In this document: piece after piece, positions 1-6,330 of the stretch
Layout of the letters: every line of letters begins with the position of its first letter
Position numbering within the stretch: position 1 is the stretch's first letter
Origin: Granulicella sp.
GTDB lineage: Bacteria > Acidobacteriota > Terriglobia > Terriglobales > Acidobacteriaceae
Direction: 5' to 3'
Assembly (NCBI GenBank): GCA_003133205.1
Contig: PKWK01000139.1
Span: 1 to 11,489, forward strand
Length of the DNA: 11,489 nt
Notes under the pieces: generated by a model
Told to the model about the DNA's origin: nothing
Seen by the model: only the letters and a program-made list of their open reading frames with translations
Database searches by the model: none
Program-made: the position numbers and the translations under genes

Positions 1-637
1 CTTCTTCCGGGCGCTCGTCGATGAGCAGGACGATGAGGACGACCTCGGGGTGGTTGGTGGTGACGGAGTTGGCGATCGACTGGAGGAGCATCGTCTTGCC
101 GGTACGGGGCGGGGCGACGATGAGGCCGCGCTGGCCCTTGCCGACCGGGGTGAGCAGGTCCATGACGCGGCCGGACATGTGCTCGCGGACGGTCTCCAGC
201 TTGACGCGTTCCTGAGGATAGAGGGGGGTGAGGTTGTCGAAGAGGATCTTGTTGCGGGTCTCCTCGGGCGACTCGAAGTTGATGGCCTCTATCTTGACCA
301 GGGCGAAGTACTTCTCGCCTTCGTGCGGCGGGCGGACGTTGCCGCTGATGGTGTCGCCGGTCTTGAGGTCGAACTTGCGGATCTGGGAGGGGGAGACGTA
401 GATATCGTCCGGGCCGGGGAGGTAGTTGTAGTCCGGGGAACGGAGGAAGCCGTAGCCGTCGGGGAGGATTTCGAGCACTCCCTCGGCGAAGATGTGGCCC
501 TCTTTTTCGGACTGGGCCTGGAGAATCTTGAAGATGAGGTCCTGCTTGCGGAGGCCGGAGGTTCCGGCAATGTCGAGGCCGCGGGCGAGCTTGGTAAGCT
601 CGGCGATATTGTGCTCTTTGAGTTCTGAAATTGTCAT
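1..637 (-). CDS. rho: Transcription termination factor Rho, N-terminal part (runs off the window)
   Basis: Rho is the hexameric RNA-dependent ATPase and helicase that ends transcription of untranslated RNA. Only the first 212 residues are present; the gene continues beyond base 1, and the family is usually about 415-430 aa. Starting at the ATG at 635-637, residues 1-45 form the small helical Rho N-domain. Residues about 50-125 form the cold-shock-like RNA-binding domain, with the RNP1-type stretch GYGFLRSPDYNYLPGPDDIY at 61-80. The ATPase domain follows, with a Walker A loop APPRTGKT at 175-182 and the hydrophobic Walker B strand ending LLIDERPEE at 204-212. A weak Shine-Dalgarno (AGGT) lies just upstream. 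It is downstream of the omega-like gene on the same strand with a gap of about 230 bp, enough for its own promoter or leader. Identity is clear from the motifs and domain order. Confidence 0.95.
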   Translation of the reverse strand, partial: MTISELKEHNIAELTKLARGLDIAGTSGLRKQDLIFKILQAQSEKEGHIFAEGVLEILPDGYGFLRSPDYNYLPGPDDIYVSPSQIRKFDLKTGDTISGNVRPPHEGEKYFALVKIEAINFESPEETRNKILFDNLTPLYPQERVKLETVREHMSGRVMDLLTPVGKGQRGLIVAPPRTGKTMLLQSIANSVTTNHPEVVLIVLLIDERPEE

Positions 638-825
638 ATTTACCTGGATTTTCGGGGGGATTTTGAGGATGGGATTTTGAGGCTTACGGAGGGAGTTGGC
701 TCGCGGGGAAGCGCTTGCCGGATTCTGCCTTGAATTAGGGGGTATTGCGGAAGGCCGGAGCAGCTACAGGATGCTACTGATTATACAGGATGCGGAAAGG
801 AATTGGTGGAGTCTGAAAGTATTTT

Positions 826-857
826 GCCCAGGCCGCGTAAGGACAGCAGGCCTGGGC
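826..857. other. Strong hairpin in the rpoZ-rho gap
   Basis: A perfect 9-bp inverted repeat (GCCCAGGCC at 826-834, GGCCTGGGC at 849-857) with a 14-nt loop lies just after the omega-like gene. On the minus strand the stem is followed by AAAATAC rather than a U run, so it is not a classic intrinsic terminator. It could stabilise the 3' end of the omega-like message or act with Rho. No other feature is seen between 638 and 869. Confidence 0.45.
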
Positions 858-869
858 TAGCCTCGCGGG

Positions 870-1091
870 TTAGGCCGCGCGGCGTTCCTGAAGGGTGACG
901 CTCTGGACAGCCGCAGCAGCGGCTCCGCCCATGGGGATGGTGTCCTTGAAGCGGTCGAACACTTCGTTGGTGGTGTCCTGAACACGAGTGTTGGGCTTGT
1001 GGAGCTTGCGGGTCGCCTTGGAGGCAAGCTGACAGAGCTCGTAGCGGTTCGTGACGTGGGTGAGAGCTCCAAAAATAAGATCTGAGCGCAT
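870..1091 (-). CDS. rpoZ: RNA polymerase omega subunit-like protein (73 aa)
   Basis: The omega subunit binds the beta' subunit and helps assemble and stabilise RNA polymerase. The predicted protein has the NRYELCQLASKATRKLHKP stretch at about residues 15-33, which matches the omega pattern of an Asn-Arg-(Phe/Tyr) motif followed by an Ala-rich basic helix. Then comes DTTNEVFDRFKDTIP, in the place of the conserved segment of canonical omega. At 73 aa it is in the family's size range. The ATG at 1089-1091 is preceded by a purine-rich GAAAGGAAAAATT Shine-Dalgarno, and the gene ends in TAA at 870-872. It precedes rho on the same strand. Similarity to proteobacterial omega is weak and recognition rests on the helix pattern, so a lineage-specific small protein remains possible. 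Confidence 0.7.
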   Translation of the reverse strand: MRSDLIFGALTHVTNRYELCQLASKATRKLHKPNTRVQDTTNEVFDRFKDTIPMGGAAAAAVQSVTLQERRAA

Positions 1092-1147
1092 AATTTTTCC
1101 TTTCGTCCTAACTTGCAGCGGGGAGGGTTCGTCCCGGCTTCACTCGG

Positions 1148-1161
1148 ATCGCAGATGCGAT
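1148..1161. promoter_or_regulatory. Short palindrome upstream of the omega-like gene
   Basis: ATCGCA and TGCGAT flank a 2-bp centre, about 57 bp upstream of the rpoZ start codon. It could be an operator or chance. No convincing -35/-10 pair could be assigned in 1092-1291. Confidence 0.2.
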
Positions 1162-1291
1162 TCCCAAATGGCTAGACTTGTTAGTTCCTGAATCTAAGTC
1201 GGTTACTGCTCCGAGGCGGGATGCGTATGGAGGTAGATTGCTACCCTCTACCCAAGCCTATTAGATGCAAGAAAGTGGGTGAAGACTCCGT

Positions 1292-1720
1292 TCAATCTGT
1301 AGTTTGTGCGACAAAGGCTAGTGCTTGAAACAAAAACGGGGTTACAGCGCAGAATCCCGCGCTCTTGCTCAAGGGATCCAATCTCTCGTGGAATGTAGAA
1401 ACGTTCGACGCTCCAGCCGGCAGAAGAGAAGCAGAAAGAGGCGGTCTTGTTACTATCCCAGCCGAATCAATTTCCGTGGACTTGCCAGCCGTGGAACTTA
1501 GTACATAAGCAAAGTAAACCGTCTGGGGCGTTGAGTCAATACTTATTTTGGGAAGTTCTGGAAAATACATATTCCATAAACAGTAGGACTCGGGATGGGG
1601 CTGTTTCAGTAGAGAAAACGGACCAAGGCGTGGCTCCGATGGCTCAAATATTGCTGTAAATAAAGCACTTATTTCATGGGTGGATGGCTTCGTCCAGGAC
1701 AGTTTGTGATCCCCGAACAT
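1292..1720 (-). CDS. Doubtful ORF of 142 aa directly downstream of the comM remnant
   Basis: I do not recognise this product. The ATG at 1718-1720 lies three bases after the comM stop, and the bases just before it read GAGAG, a possible but very close ribosome-binding site. Third codon positions are much less GC-rich than in rho, comM or the AsmA-like gene, and no domain, signal peptide or membrane segment stands out. A 70-aa plus-strand ORF (1447-1659) overlaps it and is no better. It may be a genuine orphan gene co-transcribed with comM, or AT-richer non-coding DNA that is open by chance. If it is not real, 1092-1723 holds no gene. Confidence 0.3.
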   Translation of the reverse strand: MFGDHKLSWTKPSTHEISALFTAIFEPSEPRLGPFSLLKQPHPESYCLWNMYFPELPKISIDSTPQTVYFAYVLSSTAGKSTEIDSAGIVTRPPLSASLLPAGASNVSTFHERLDPLSKSAGFCAVTPFLFQALAFVAQTTD

Positions 1721-1723
1721 CTC

Positions 1724-2263
1724 TCAGGACCAGTAGCTGCGGTCCAAAGTGCGGTACTGGATGGCTTCGGCGATGTGCTTGACGGCGATATTCGGTTCGG
1801 CGGAGAGGTCGGCGATGGTGCGGGCGACTTTGAGGATGCGGTCGTGGGCGCGGGCGCTGAGGCCCTGCTGCTGCATGGCTCGCTCGAGCAGGCGTTCGGC
1901 GTCGGAGGAGAGCTCGCAGAAGGCGCGAATCTGCTGAGTGTTCATCTGGGAGTTGGAGAAGATAGGCTTGGACGCGGCGCGGGCGGTGGGTTTGGTGCGA
2001 GCCGGTTCGCTGTGGGGCGCGAGGGCGAAGCGGGCGTGCTGGCGCTCGCGGGCGGCGAGGACGCGAGTGCGGATCTCGGCGGATCCTTCGGCGGATGCGC
2101 CACCGCGCAGCTCCTTATATTGAACGGCGGGCACCTCTATATGTATGTCGATGCGGTCGAGCAGCGGGCCGGAGACTTTGCTGACGTAGCGCTGGATCAT
2201 CGGCGGAGTACACATGCACTCGCGCGACTTGTCATTAAAATATCCGCAAGGTCGCGGGTTATC
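1724..2263 (-). pseudogene. comM: 3' remnant of comM/yifB Mg-chelatase-like AAA+ ATPase gene
   Basis: ComM-family proteins are about 500-aa cytoplasmic AAA+ hexamers; in naturally competent bacteria ComM helps branch migration during integration of transforming DNA. Only about 179 C-terminal codons remain. The reading frame opens after a stop at 2264-2266 and gives DNPRPCGYFNDKSRECMC, then SGPLLDRIDIHIEVPAVQYK, then the C-terminal helical domain through AIQYRTLDRSYWS. The first part is the family's NPCPCGY...C.C motif and the second is its GPLLDRIDIH signature. The Walker A, Walker B and N-terminal Lon-like parts should lie at higher coordinates but are absent. The match stops exactly where the 66-bp repeat begins, so the gene was interrupted there. 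An internal ATG at 2213-2215 exists, but a protein from it would lack the ATPase core. Confidence 0.88.
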
Positions 2264-2315
2264 TCATTGTGACGCCCAGGAAGATCTATCTCCCGCTCAA
2301 TCTATCTATATGACG
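2250..2315 (+). repeat. Left copy of the 66-bp direct repeat bounding the recombinase element (putative attL)
   Basis: About 50 of 66 positions match the copy at 8185-8250 in the same orientation. The first 18 bases (GGTCGCGGGTTATCTCAT) are identical, and most later differences are transitions. The first 11 bases are also comM coding sequence (codons for Asn-Pro-Arg-Pro), so GGTCGCGGGTT is the best candidate for the recombination core. Inside the repeat, ATCTATCT occurs at 2284-2291 and 2300-2307, a possible recombinase arm-site pair. I see nothing recognisable in the remaining gap to 2546 except the promoter space expected for the first recombinase gene. Confidence 0.75.
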
Positions 2316-2546
2316 ATAAAGGTTGATTCGTAGTATTAGACAGCCTGCGATCGCTCACTGCTTTCCGCGTGCCGGCTTTTCGGAACAGATCAGCTATTCT
2401 CTTCTGCAGCGGGGCCAAGCCAAACTTTCTGATTTTTTCCCCGCTCCTACATAAATGCCTGATCGGTGTGACAGGGCCAATTGTCTTACGTGTTCGGTGT
2501 TCTCCTCTTGTGATCAGTTCAAATCTTCCTATGGCGGCGCTGCTTC

Positions 2547-3803
2547 ATGCCTACAGTGGGCGTAATCGACAGAATCTTCAGTTGGAGCCGGGTTCGACAT
2601 GCCCAACTCACGGCTCCCGTTCTAGCGGAACGTGAGCAGTACCTGGCTTACTTGCTGGAGAATGGCGTCAGTCGCCCGTCTGTGAGGTCCACCGCCTGCA
2701 TTCTGATGCATCTGGTGAGACTCTTGGACCTTCATTCGATGCGGGCGGTTCACATCTCCGAGATTGAACAGGCGTCGGCGCGCTGGATCGTCGACCCGTC
2801 GGCTCACGTTACTAGACTCGTTGGACCCAAGTCCTTTGACAATTTCACACAGGCGGCCTGCAGGTGGTTCCAATTCCACAATGCCCTTGTCGAGAACAGA
2901 TCAGATGATCCACTTAATTTGTGCCTCTATGAGTTTCTTGATTCCCAAAGGGAGAAACGACTATCCACTGCCACGATCCGAAGCCGAAGAGCAGTTGTAT
3001 CTGACTTGTTCTCTTGGATGAGATTTCACGGTATGGCTCTGTCGCAAATGACAGCTGGCGATGTGGAAGGATATATGGAGGGCAAGAGAGCCGCCGGATG
3101 TAAGCCTCGGACCATTGCAGGTATTTGCAATCGTCTCCGTAGCTTCTTTCGTTACGCGGAACTGCGAGGCTGGGTGGGAACAGCGATCGCCCACGACATC
3201 CATGGCCCTCGAGTTCCTAGGTTTGCAGCTGCCGCACAGGGTCCTGCATGGAAGGACGTCAGGCGTCTGTTGGAATCCAATGATGAGGGGTCTCCCCACC
3301 CGTCGCGTTCGACAGCCATGCTGTTCTTGTTTTCGATCTACGGCCTGCGAGTGAGTGAAGTAGCCGGGCTTGTCTTAGAAGACTTCGACTGGGTAAATGA
3401 GACCTTTACGGTACGGCGGGCTAAGCGCGGGAGAATTCAGCAGTTTCCGATCCAGTTCGAGGTCGGGGAGGCGATTCTGAAATATCTGAAAGATGAGCGC
3501 CCAATTTGCAAGTCCCGCTTCGTATTCGTGACTCTGAGGCCTCCATTCCGCCGCGTTGGCACGCAAAGCATTCAAAATATGGTCTCCGGCCGAATGAAGA
3601 TGCTTGGAGTGCAATCGAGAAGAATGGGGCCGCACTCCTTAAGACATGCATGCGCGACCCAACTACTTCGCAAAGGAATGTCACTACCTGAAATCGCGGA
3701 CTTCCTTGGACATCGAGACCTACGATCCGTCAGCATCTATGCAAAGCTTGACGTCCGCGCACTCCGCAAAGTTGCCGATTTTACTTTGATGGAAACGCTA
3801 TGA
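2547..3803 (+). CDS. Tyrosine recombinase, long subunit of the left pair (418 aa)
   Basis: This is a site-specific recombinase of the lambda integrase (phage_integrase) family, which cuts and rejoins DNA through a covalent 3'-phosphotyrosine. The N-terminal half carries two helical, DNA-contacting segments (about 25-110 and 125-210, the second SAM-like). The catalytic half has the full residue set: Arg268 (YGLRVSEVAGL), Lys293 in the beta hairpin (RRAKRGR), His363 and Arg366 (GPHSLRHACATQLL), His389 (FLGHRDLRS) and the nucleophile Tyr398 (SIYAKLD). The ATG at 2547 is preceded by only a poor ribosome-binding site (GGCGG); the GTG at 2556 is an alternative. Its stop overlaps the start of the short recombinase by 4 bp (ATGA), implying translational coupling. 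It is the clear homologue of the protein encoded at 6327-7574. Confidence 0.93.
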   Translation: MPTVGVIDRIFSWSRVRHAQLTAPVLAEREQYLAYLLENGVSRPSVRSTACILMHLVRLLDLHSMRAVHISEIEQASARWIVDPSAHVTRLVGPKSFDNFTQAACRWFQFHNALVENRSDDPLNLCLYEFLDSQREKRLSTATIRSRRAVVSDLFSWMRFHGMALSQMTAGDVEGYMEGKRAAGCKPRTIAGICNRLRSFFRYAELRGWVGTAIAHDIHGPRVPRFAAAAQGPAWKDVRRLLESNDEGSPHPSRSTAMLFLFSIYGLRVSEVAGLVLEDFDWVNETFTVRRAKRGRIQQFPIQFEVGEAILKYLKDERPICKSRFVFVTLRPPFRRVGTQSIQNMVSGRMKMLGVQSRRMGPHSLRHACATQLLRKGMSLPEIADFLGHRDLRSVSIYAKLDVRALRKVADFTLMETL

Positions 3804-4771
3804 AGCTCTCGATAGCCGTCGATCAGTATGTCGCGCGCAAACGGATAGACGGATACGCGTTCAGCAACGAAGAATCACGCTTGGCCAGGTTCTGCAAGGC
3901 GAGCGGTGATCTCGACATCTCTGATCTAAGCAGTGATCACGTCGTCGCATACCTCGATGGCTCGGAAGTCGCTACCGTCACATGGCGTCAAAAGTACTTC
4001 CTTTTGTTGCGTTTCTTTGAGTTCCTGCACCGGCGAAAGGCTCTCCCGCTAATTCCAATGCCGCCGTTGAGACCAGCCGTTCGACAAACCTTTGTTCCGT
4101 ACATCTATACGCGACAAGAGATTGTCCGTTTATTGGCTGCGACGACATCGTGTCAACAAGGGCAGAACTGCATAATCCATGCTGAGACGTTTCATGCGCT
4201 CCTTCTAACGCTCTACACTACGGGGGCGCGGCTTGGGGAAGCTGTCGGACTCAAGACTAAAGATGTCAACTTCAAAACAGGCATGCTCAACATAAAGGGC
4301 TCTGGGCTGAAGGGTGGACGCGTTATCCCTCTGAATCGGCAACTGCTAGAACAGCTTCGGAGCTATAACGATTGGAAAACTCGGGCGGGTATCAGTGGCG
4401 AACATTTGTTCACATATGAGAACGGAGGCTCGATTCCTACATCAACTGTTAGGCACAATTTCATTAGACTGTGTCGGGTGTCGAAGGTGATTCGTCGTTG
4501 CGGATCCCCCGCTAGACCTCGATTGCACGATATGCGTCAGACTTTCGCAGTACATAGGATTACGTCATGGATTCGTGACGGCGCTGATCTCAATCGGATG
4601 CTCCCTGCACTGGCCGCGTACATGGGTCAGGTAGGGTTGGGTTCCACAGAAAGGTATCTGCTCTTAGCGCCTGAAAGATTTAGGAAACACCTGGATAAAC
4701 TGAGCTCTCCTCGATGTGGTGGAAATTGGCGAGACGACGAGCGACTGATGAGCTTCCTGGCAGGATTGTGA
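3800..4771 (+). CDS. Tyrosine recombinase, short subunit of the left pair (323 aa)
   Basis: This is a phage_integrase-family recombinase that begins inside the stop of the long subunit (ATGA). Residues 1-85 form the N-terminal core-binding helical domain and about 100-323 the catalytic domain. Visible catalytic residues are Arg144 (TGARLGEAVGL), Lys166 or Lys171 in the beta hairpin (NIKGSGLKGGR), His243 and Arg246 (RLHDMRQTFAVH), and Tyr286 (STERYLLL). The position normally held by His or Trp is Gln277 (YMGQVGLGS), shared with the right-hand paralogue, so this is a subfamily trait rather than a random mutation. It probably acts with the long subunit as a heteromeric recombinase, as in paired or trio recombinase modules; the partnership is inferred from coupling and co-occurrence. 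Confidence 0.92.
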   Translation: MKLSIAVDQYVARKRIDGYAFSNEESRLARFCKASGDLDISDLSSDHVVAYLDGSEVATVTWRQKYFLLLRFFEFLHRRKALPLIPMPPLRPAVRQTFVPYIYTRQEIVRLLAATTSCQQGQNCIIHAETFHALLLTLYTTGARLGEAVGLKTKDVNFKTGMLNIKGSGLKGGRVIPLNRQLLEQLRSYNDWKTRAGISGEHLFTYENGGSIPTSTVRHNFIRLCRVSKVIRRCGSPARPRLHDMRQTFAVHRITSWIRDGADLNRMLPALAAYMGQVGLGSTERYLLLAPERFRKHLDKLSSPRCGGNWRDDERLMSFLAGL

Positions 4772-4798
4772 GAACCCATTCTTGTCCAAGCCGGAGGG

Positions 4799-4818
4799 CA
4801 TGCTCGCTGCTGAGCGTG
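4799..4818 (+). terminator. Weak stem-loop after the left recombinase pair
   Basis: CATGCTC and GAGCGTG form a 7-bp stem with one G-U pair around a 6-nt loop, 27 bp after the stop of the short recombinase. Only a short T-containing stretch follows, so terminator function is tentative. It sits between two convergent genes (ends at 4771 and 4878). Confidence 0.25.
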
Positions 4819-4877
4819 TTATGGGGGCGGGCAGCCGAACCCGTACTATTCGTCGGTTTGATTGAAACACCACACGG

Positions 4878-5084
4878 CTATTGCCGGGATTCGAAAGCTG
4901 CCAACTGCTCAAGCTGAGTCCGGTGGTTCTGAAGAACACGCGCGAGTTCCTCCAGCGCTTCTTCTCTTTCCTTAGTGTCAACCGCATCATCATCGAGGAT
5001 GGCATGTAGCCTCTCCTCTTCCATCACAGAGAGCACAATCAAGGCTCTGAGCCTGGAGATCGCTAGCGTGCGGACTGGCTCCAT
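4878..5084 (-). CDS. Small acidic helical protein between the two recombinase pairs (68 aa)
   Basis: I do not recognise a family. The predicted protein is rich in Glu, Leu and Arg and appears almost wholly alpha-helical, with a coiled-coil-like stretch EEALEELARVLQNHRTQLEQ at about residues 41-60 and a hydrophobic segment (LRALIVLSV) at about 12-20. The ATG at 5082-5084 has an AGAGG ribosome-binding site only 3 bases upstream. It is on the same strand as the right-hand pair, 277 bp beyond it, and points towards the left pair. It could be a small accessory factor, such as a directionality factor or an analogue of the small third protein of Tn554-type systems, or unrelated cargo. The residue pattern supports real coding more than function. 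Confidence 0.5.
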   Translation of the reverse strand: MEPVRTLAISRLRALIVLSVMEEERLHAILDDDAVDTKEREEALEELARVLQNHRTQLEQLAAFESRQ

Positions 5085-5206
5085 AGGCCTCTACTATAAG
5101 CCAACTAAAGATGCCGTGGCCGGGGCAGACAAAGGGAAACCCTCGGCGGCAATGTGAGGGTCGGAGAGAATTGCTGTGCGTCACGAAGCAACGTGTTTGC
5201 GAGCAA

Positions 5207-5359
5207 CTAGAGGTTTTGCAAACAACTCAATGGCCTCAGTCCCTCTGTTAGCAAGAAGCGCTGGCGCAACGACAAGAAGCTTATGGCGTTCTCGTCCAAC
5301 TGTGCAGCCAAATGACCGATTTTCGGAAACGATAACCGAGCCGAACAAACGCCATTCAT
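5207..5359 (-). CDS. Possible 50-aa ORF starting 2 bp after the right short recombinase
   Basis: The ATG at 5357-5359 lies two bases beyond the recombinase stop and could be read by translational coupling. The product would contain a helical stretch around AAQLDENAISFLSLRQRF. A second frame over the same DNA is also long and open (it runs to a TGA near 5180 without an obvious start codon), so the choice of frame is uncertain. I prefer this frame because it has an ATG and more GC at third positions. No family recognised. Confidence 0.25.
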   Translation of the reverse strand: MNGVCSARLSFPKIGHLAAQLDENAISFLSLRQRFLLTEGLRPLSCLQNL

Positions 5360-5361
5360 CC

Positions 5362-6330
5362 TCAAAGAGTGGATAGAAACTGCATCAGTTTCTTGTCATC
5401 ACGCCAGCGGGTCTTTCCACATTTTGGACTCAGCAAGTTCAGCTGTTTGCGAAAGTGTTCTGGGGTCATGAGGAGATATTTATCCGTCGCGCCTAAACCG
5501 CTCTGACCCATGTAGACCGCCAAGGCCGGAAGCATTCGATTCAGATTGGCACCGTTTCGAATCCACGACGTGATTCTGTGAACTGCAAACGTGATCCTGA
5601 GGTCATGCATCCGAGACTGTTGCGCAGTTGAATCGCGCCTCGCGATCCCCGCAGCTTCGCGAAGCCTTCGAAATGTGTGCACAACAGTGGTAGCAACTAG
5701 AGCGCGACCGTTCTTCGTGGTGAATAAGTAATCGCTCTCAAAACCGCACCGGCTCCGAAATCGGATATATCGGCGCAGAACCTCTTGCAGATCATGGCCA
5801 ATAGGTAGCCTGCGAGTCCGCCTGTTGTTCCTACTCCGAATCGTAAGGAATTCATTTCTGAGGTCTACGTCGTCGCACCTGAGAGCAATCATCTCCCCCG
5901 ACATCGAGCCAGTTCCGTATAGCAGAATAAGGAATGCCCGCAATGTCTGGGCGTCAATGAGGCTGTTCCTTTTCTGTACCTGTGCCGTTGCGCTAAGCAA
6001 CGCCCGAACTTCAGCCCGGGTGTATATATGTGGAACGAATGTCTGGCGCACAGGCAACCGTTGGGGTGGCATGAGGAACTCGGACGCCATCTTGCGGCAG
6101 GACCAGAAGGAGAAGAACTGCGCAAGGAGCTGGTGCTTTCCGCGCCAGGTGACGGTTGATGTAAGCGGCTCATCCAAGAATCTCAGGACATCTCGCGCCG
6201 TCAGTTGACTGAGATGCACGTCCCCGACCCGTCTATAAAACCCGTGAAAGAGCTCTTCACCGTGGTCGAATAGGAGCCCCACCTCTCGTTTTTGCGCGAC
6301 GTACCTTTCAATGCCTTCGGATAGCTTCAC
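5362..6330 (-). CDS. Tyrosine recombinase, short subunit of the right pair, active site degenerate (322 aa)
   Basis: This is a phage_integrase-family protein homologous along its whole length to the short recombinase at 3800-4771 (shared RQTFVP.IYTR, TFAVHRITSWIR, NLNRMLPALA.YMGQ and FRK.L blocks). It starts with GTG at 6328-6330, overlapping the stop of the long subunit by 4 bp (GTGA). His242, Arg245 (RMHDLRITFAVH) and Tyr285 (ATDKYLLM) are kept. The first catalytic Arg is replaced by Met143 (TGSMSGEM where the partner family has TGARLGE), and the beta-hairpin Lys is absent (Arg165 in TIRSRNNRRTRR). The His/Trp position is Gln276. The reading frame is intact, so it is still maintained or only recently disabled. 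It may serve as a non-catalytic DNA-binding or regulatory subunit for the long recombinase, or simply be decaying. Confidence 0.9.
   Translation of the reverse strand: MKLSEGIERYVAQKREVGLLFDHGEELFHGFYRRVGDVHLSQLTARDVLRFLDEPLTSTVTWRGKHQLLAQFFSFWSCRKMASEFLMPPQRLPVRQTFVPHIYTRAEVRALLSATAQVQKRNSLIDAQTLRAFLILLYGTGSMSGEMIALRCDDVDLRNEFLTIRSRNNRRTRRLPIGHDLQEVLRRYIRFRSRCGFESDYLFTTKNGRALVATTVVHTFRRLREAAGIARRDSTAQQSRMHDLRITFAVHRITSWIRNGANLNRMLPALAVYMGQSGLGATDKYLLMTPEHFRKQLNLLSPKCGKTRWRDDKKLMQFLSTL

Noticed and set aside
50..628. 192-aa plus-strand ORF
   Set aside because: It is antisense to rho, which has unambiguous Walker A and RNA-binding motifs.
826..857. Intrinsic terminator for rpoZ
   Set aside because: The stem is strong, but no U run follows it on either strand, so it is listed only as a hairpin.
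1676..2272. 198-aa plus-strand ORF
   Set aside because: It is the shadow of the comM remnant, whose minus-strand product is clearly recognisable.
2369..2635. 88-aa plus-strand ORF before the left recombinase
   Set aside because: It overlaps the recombinase start in another frame and has no protein-like features; the region is better read as promoter space.
2547..4771. Classification of the left operon as a complete RIT element
   Set aside because: RIT elements have three consecutive same-strand recombinase genes; only two are present on each side here, and no third fits in 4772-5361.
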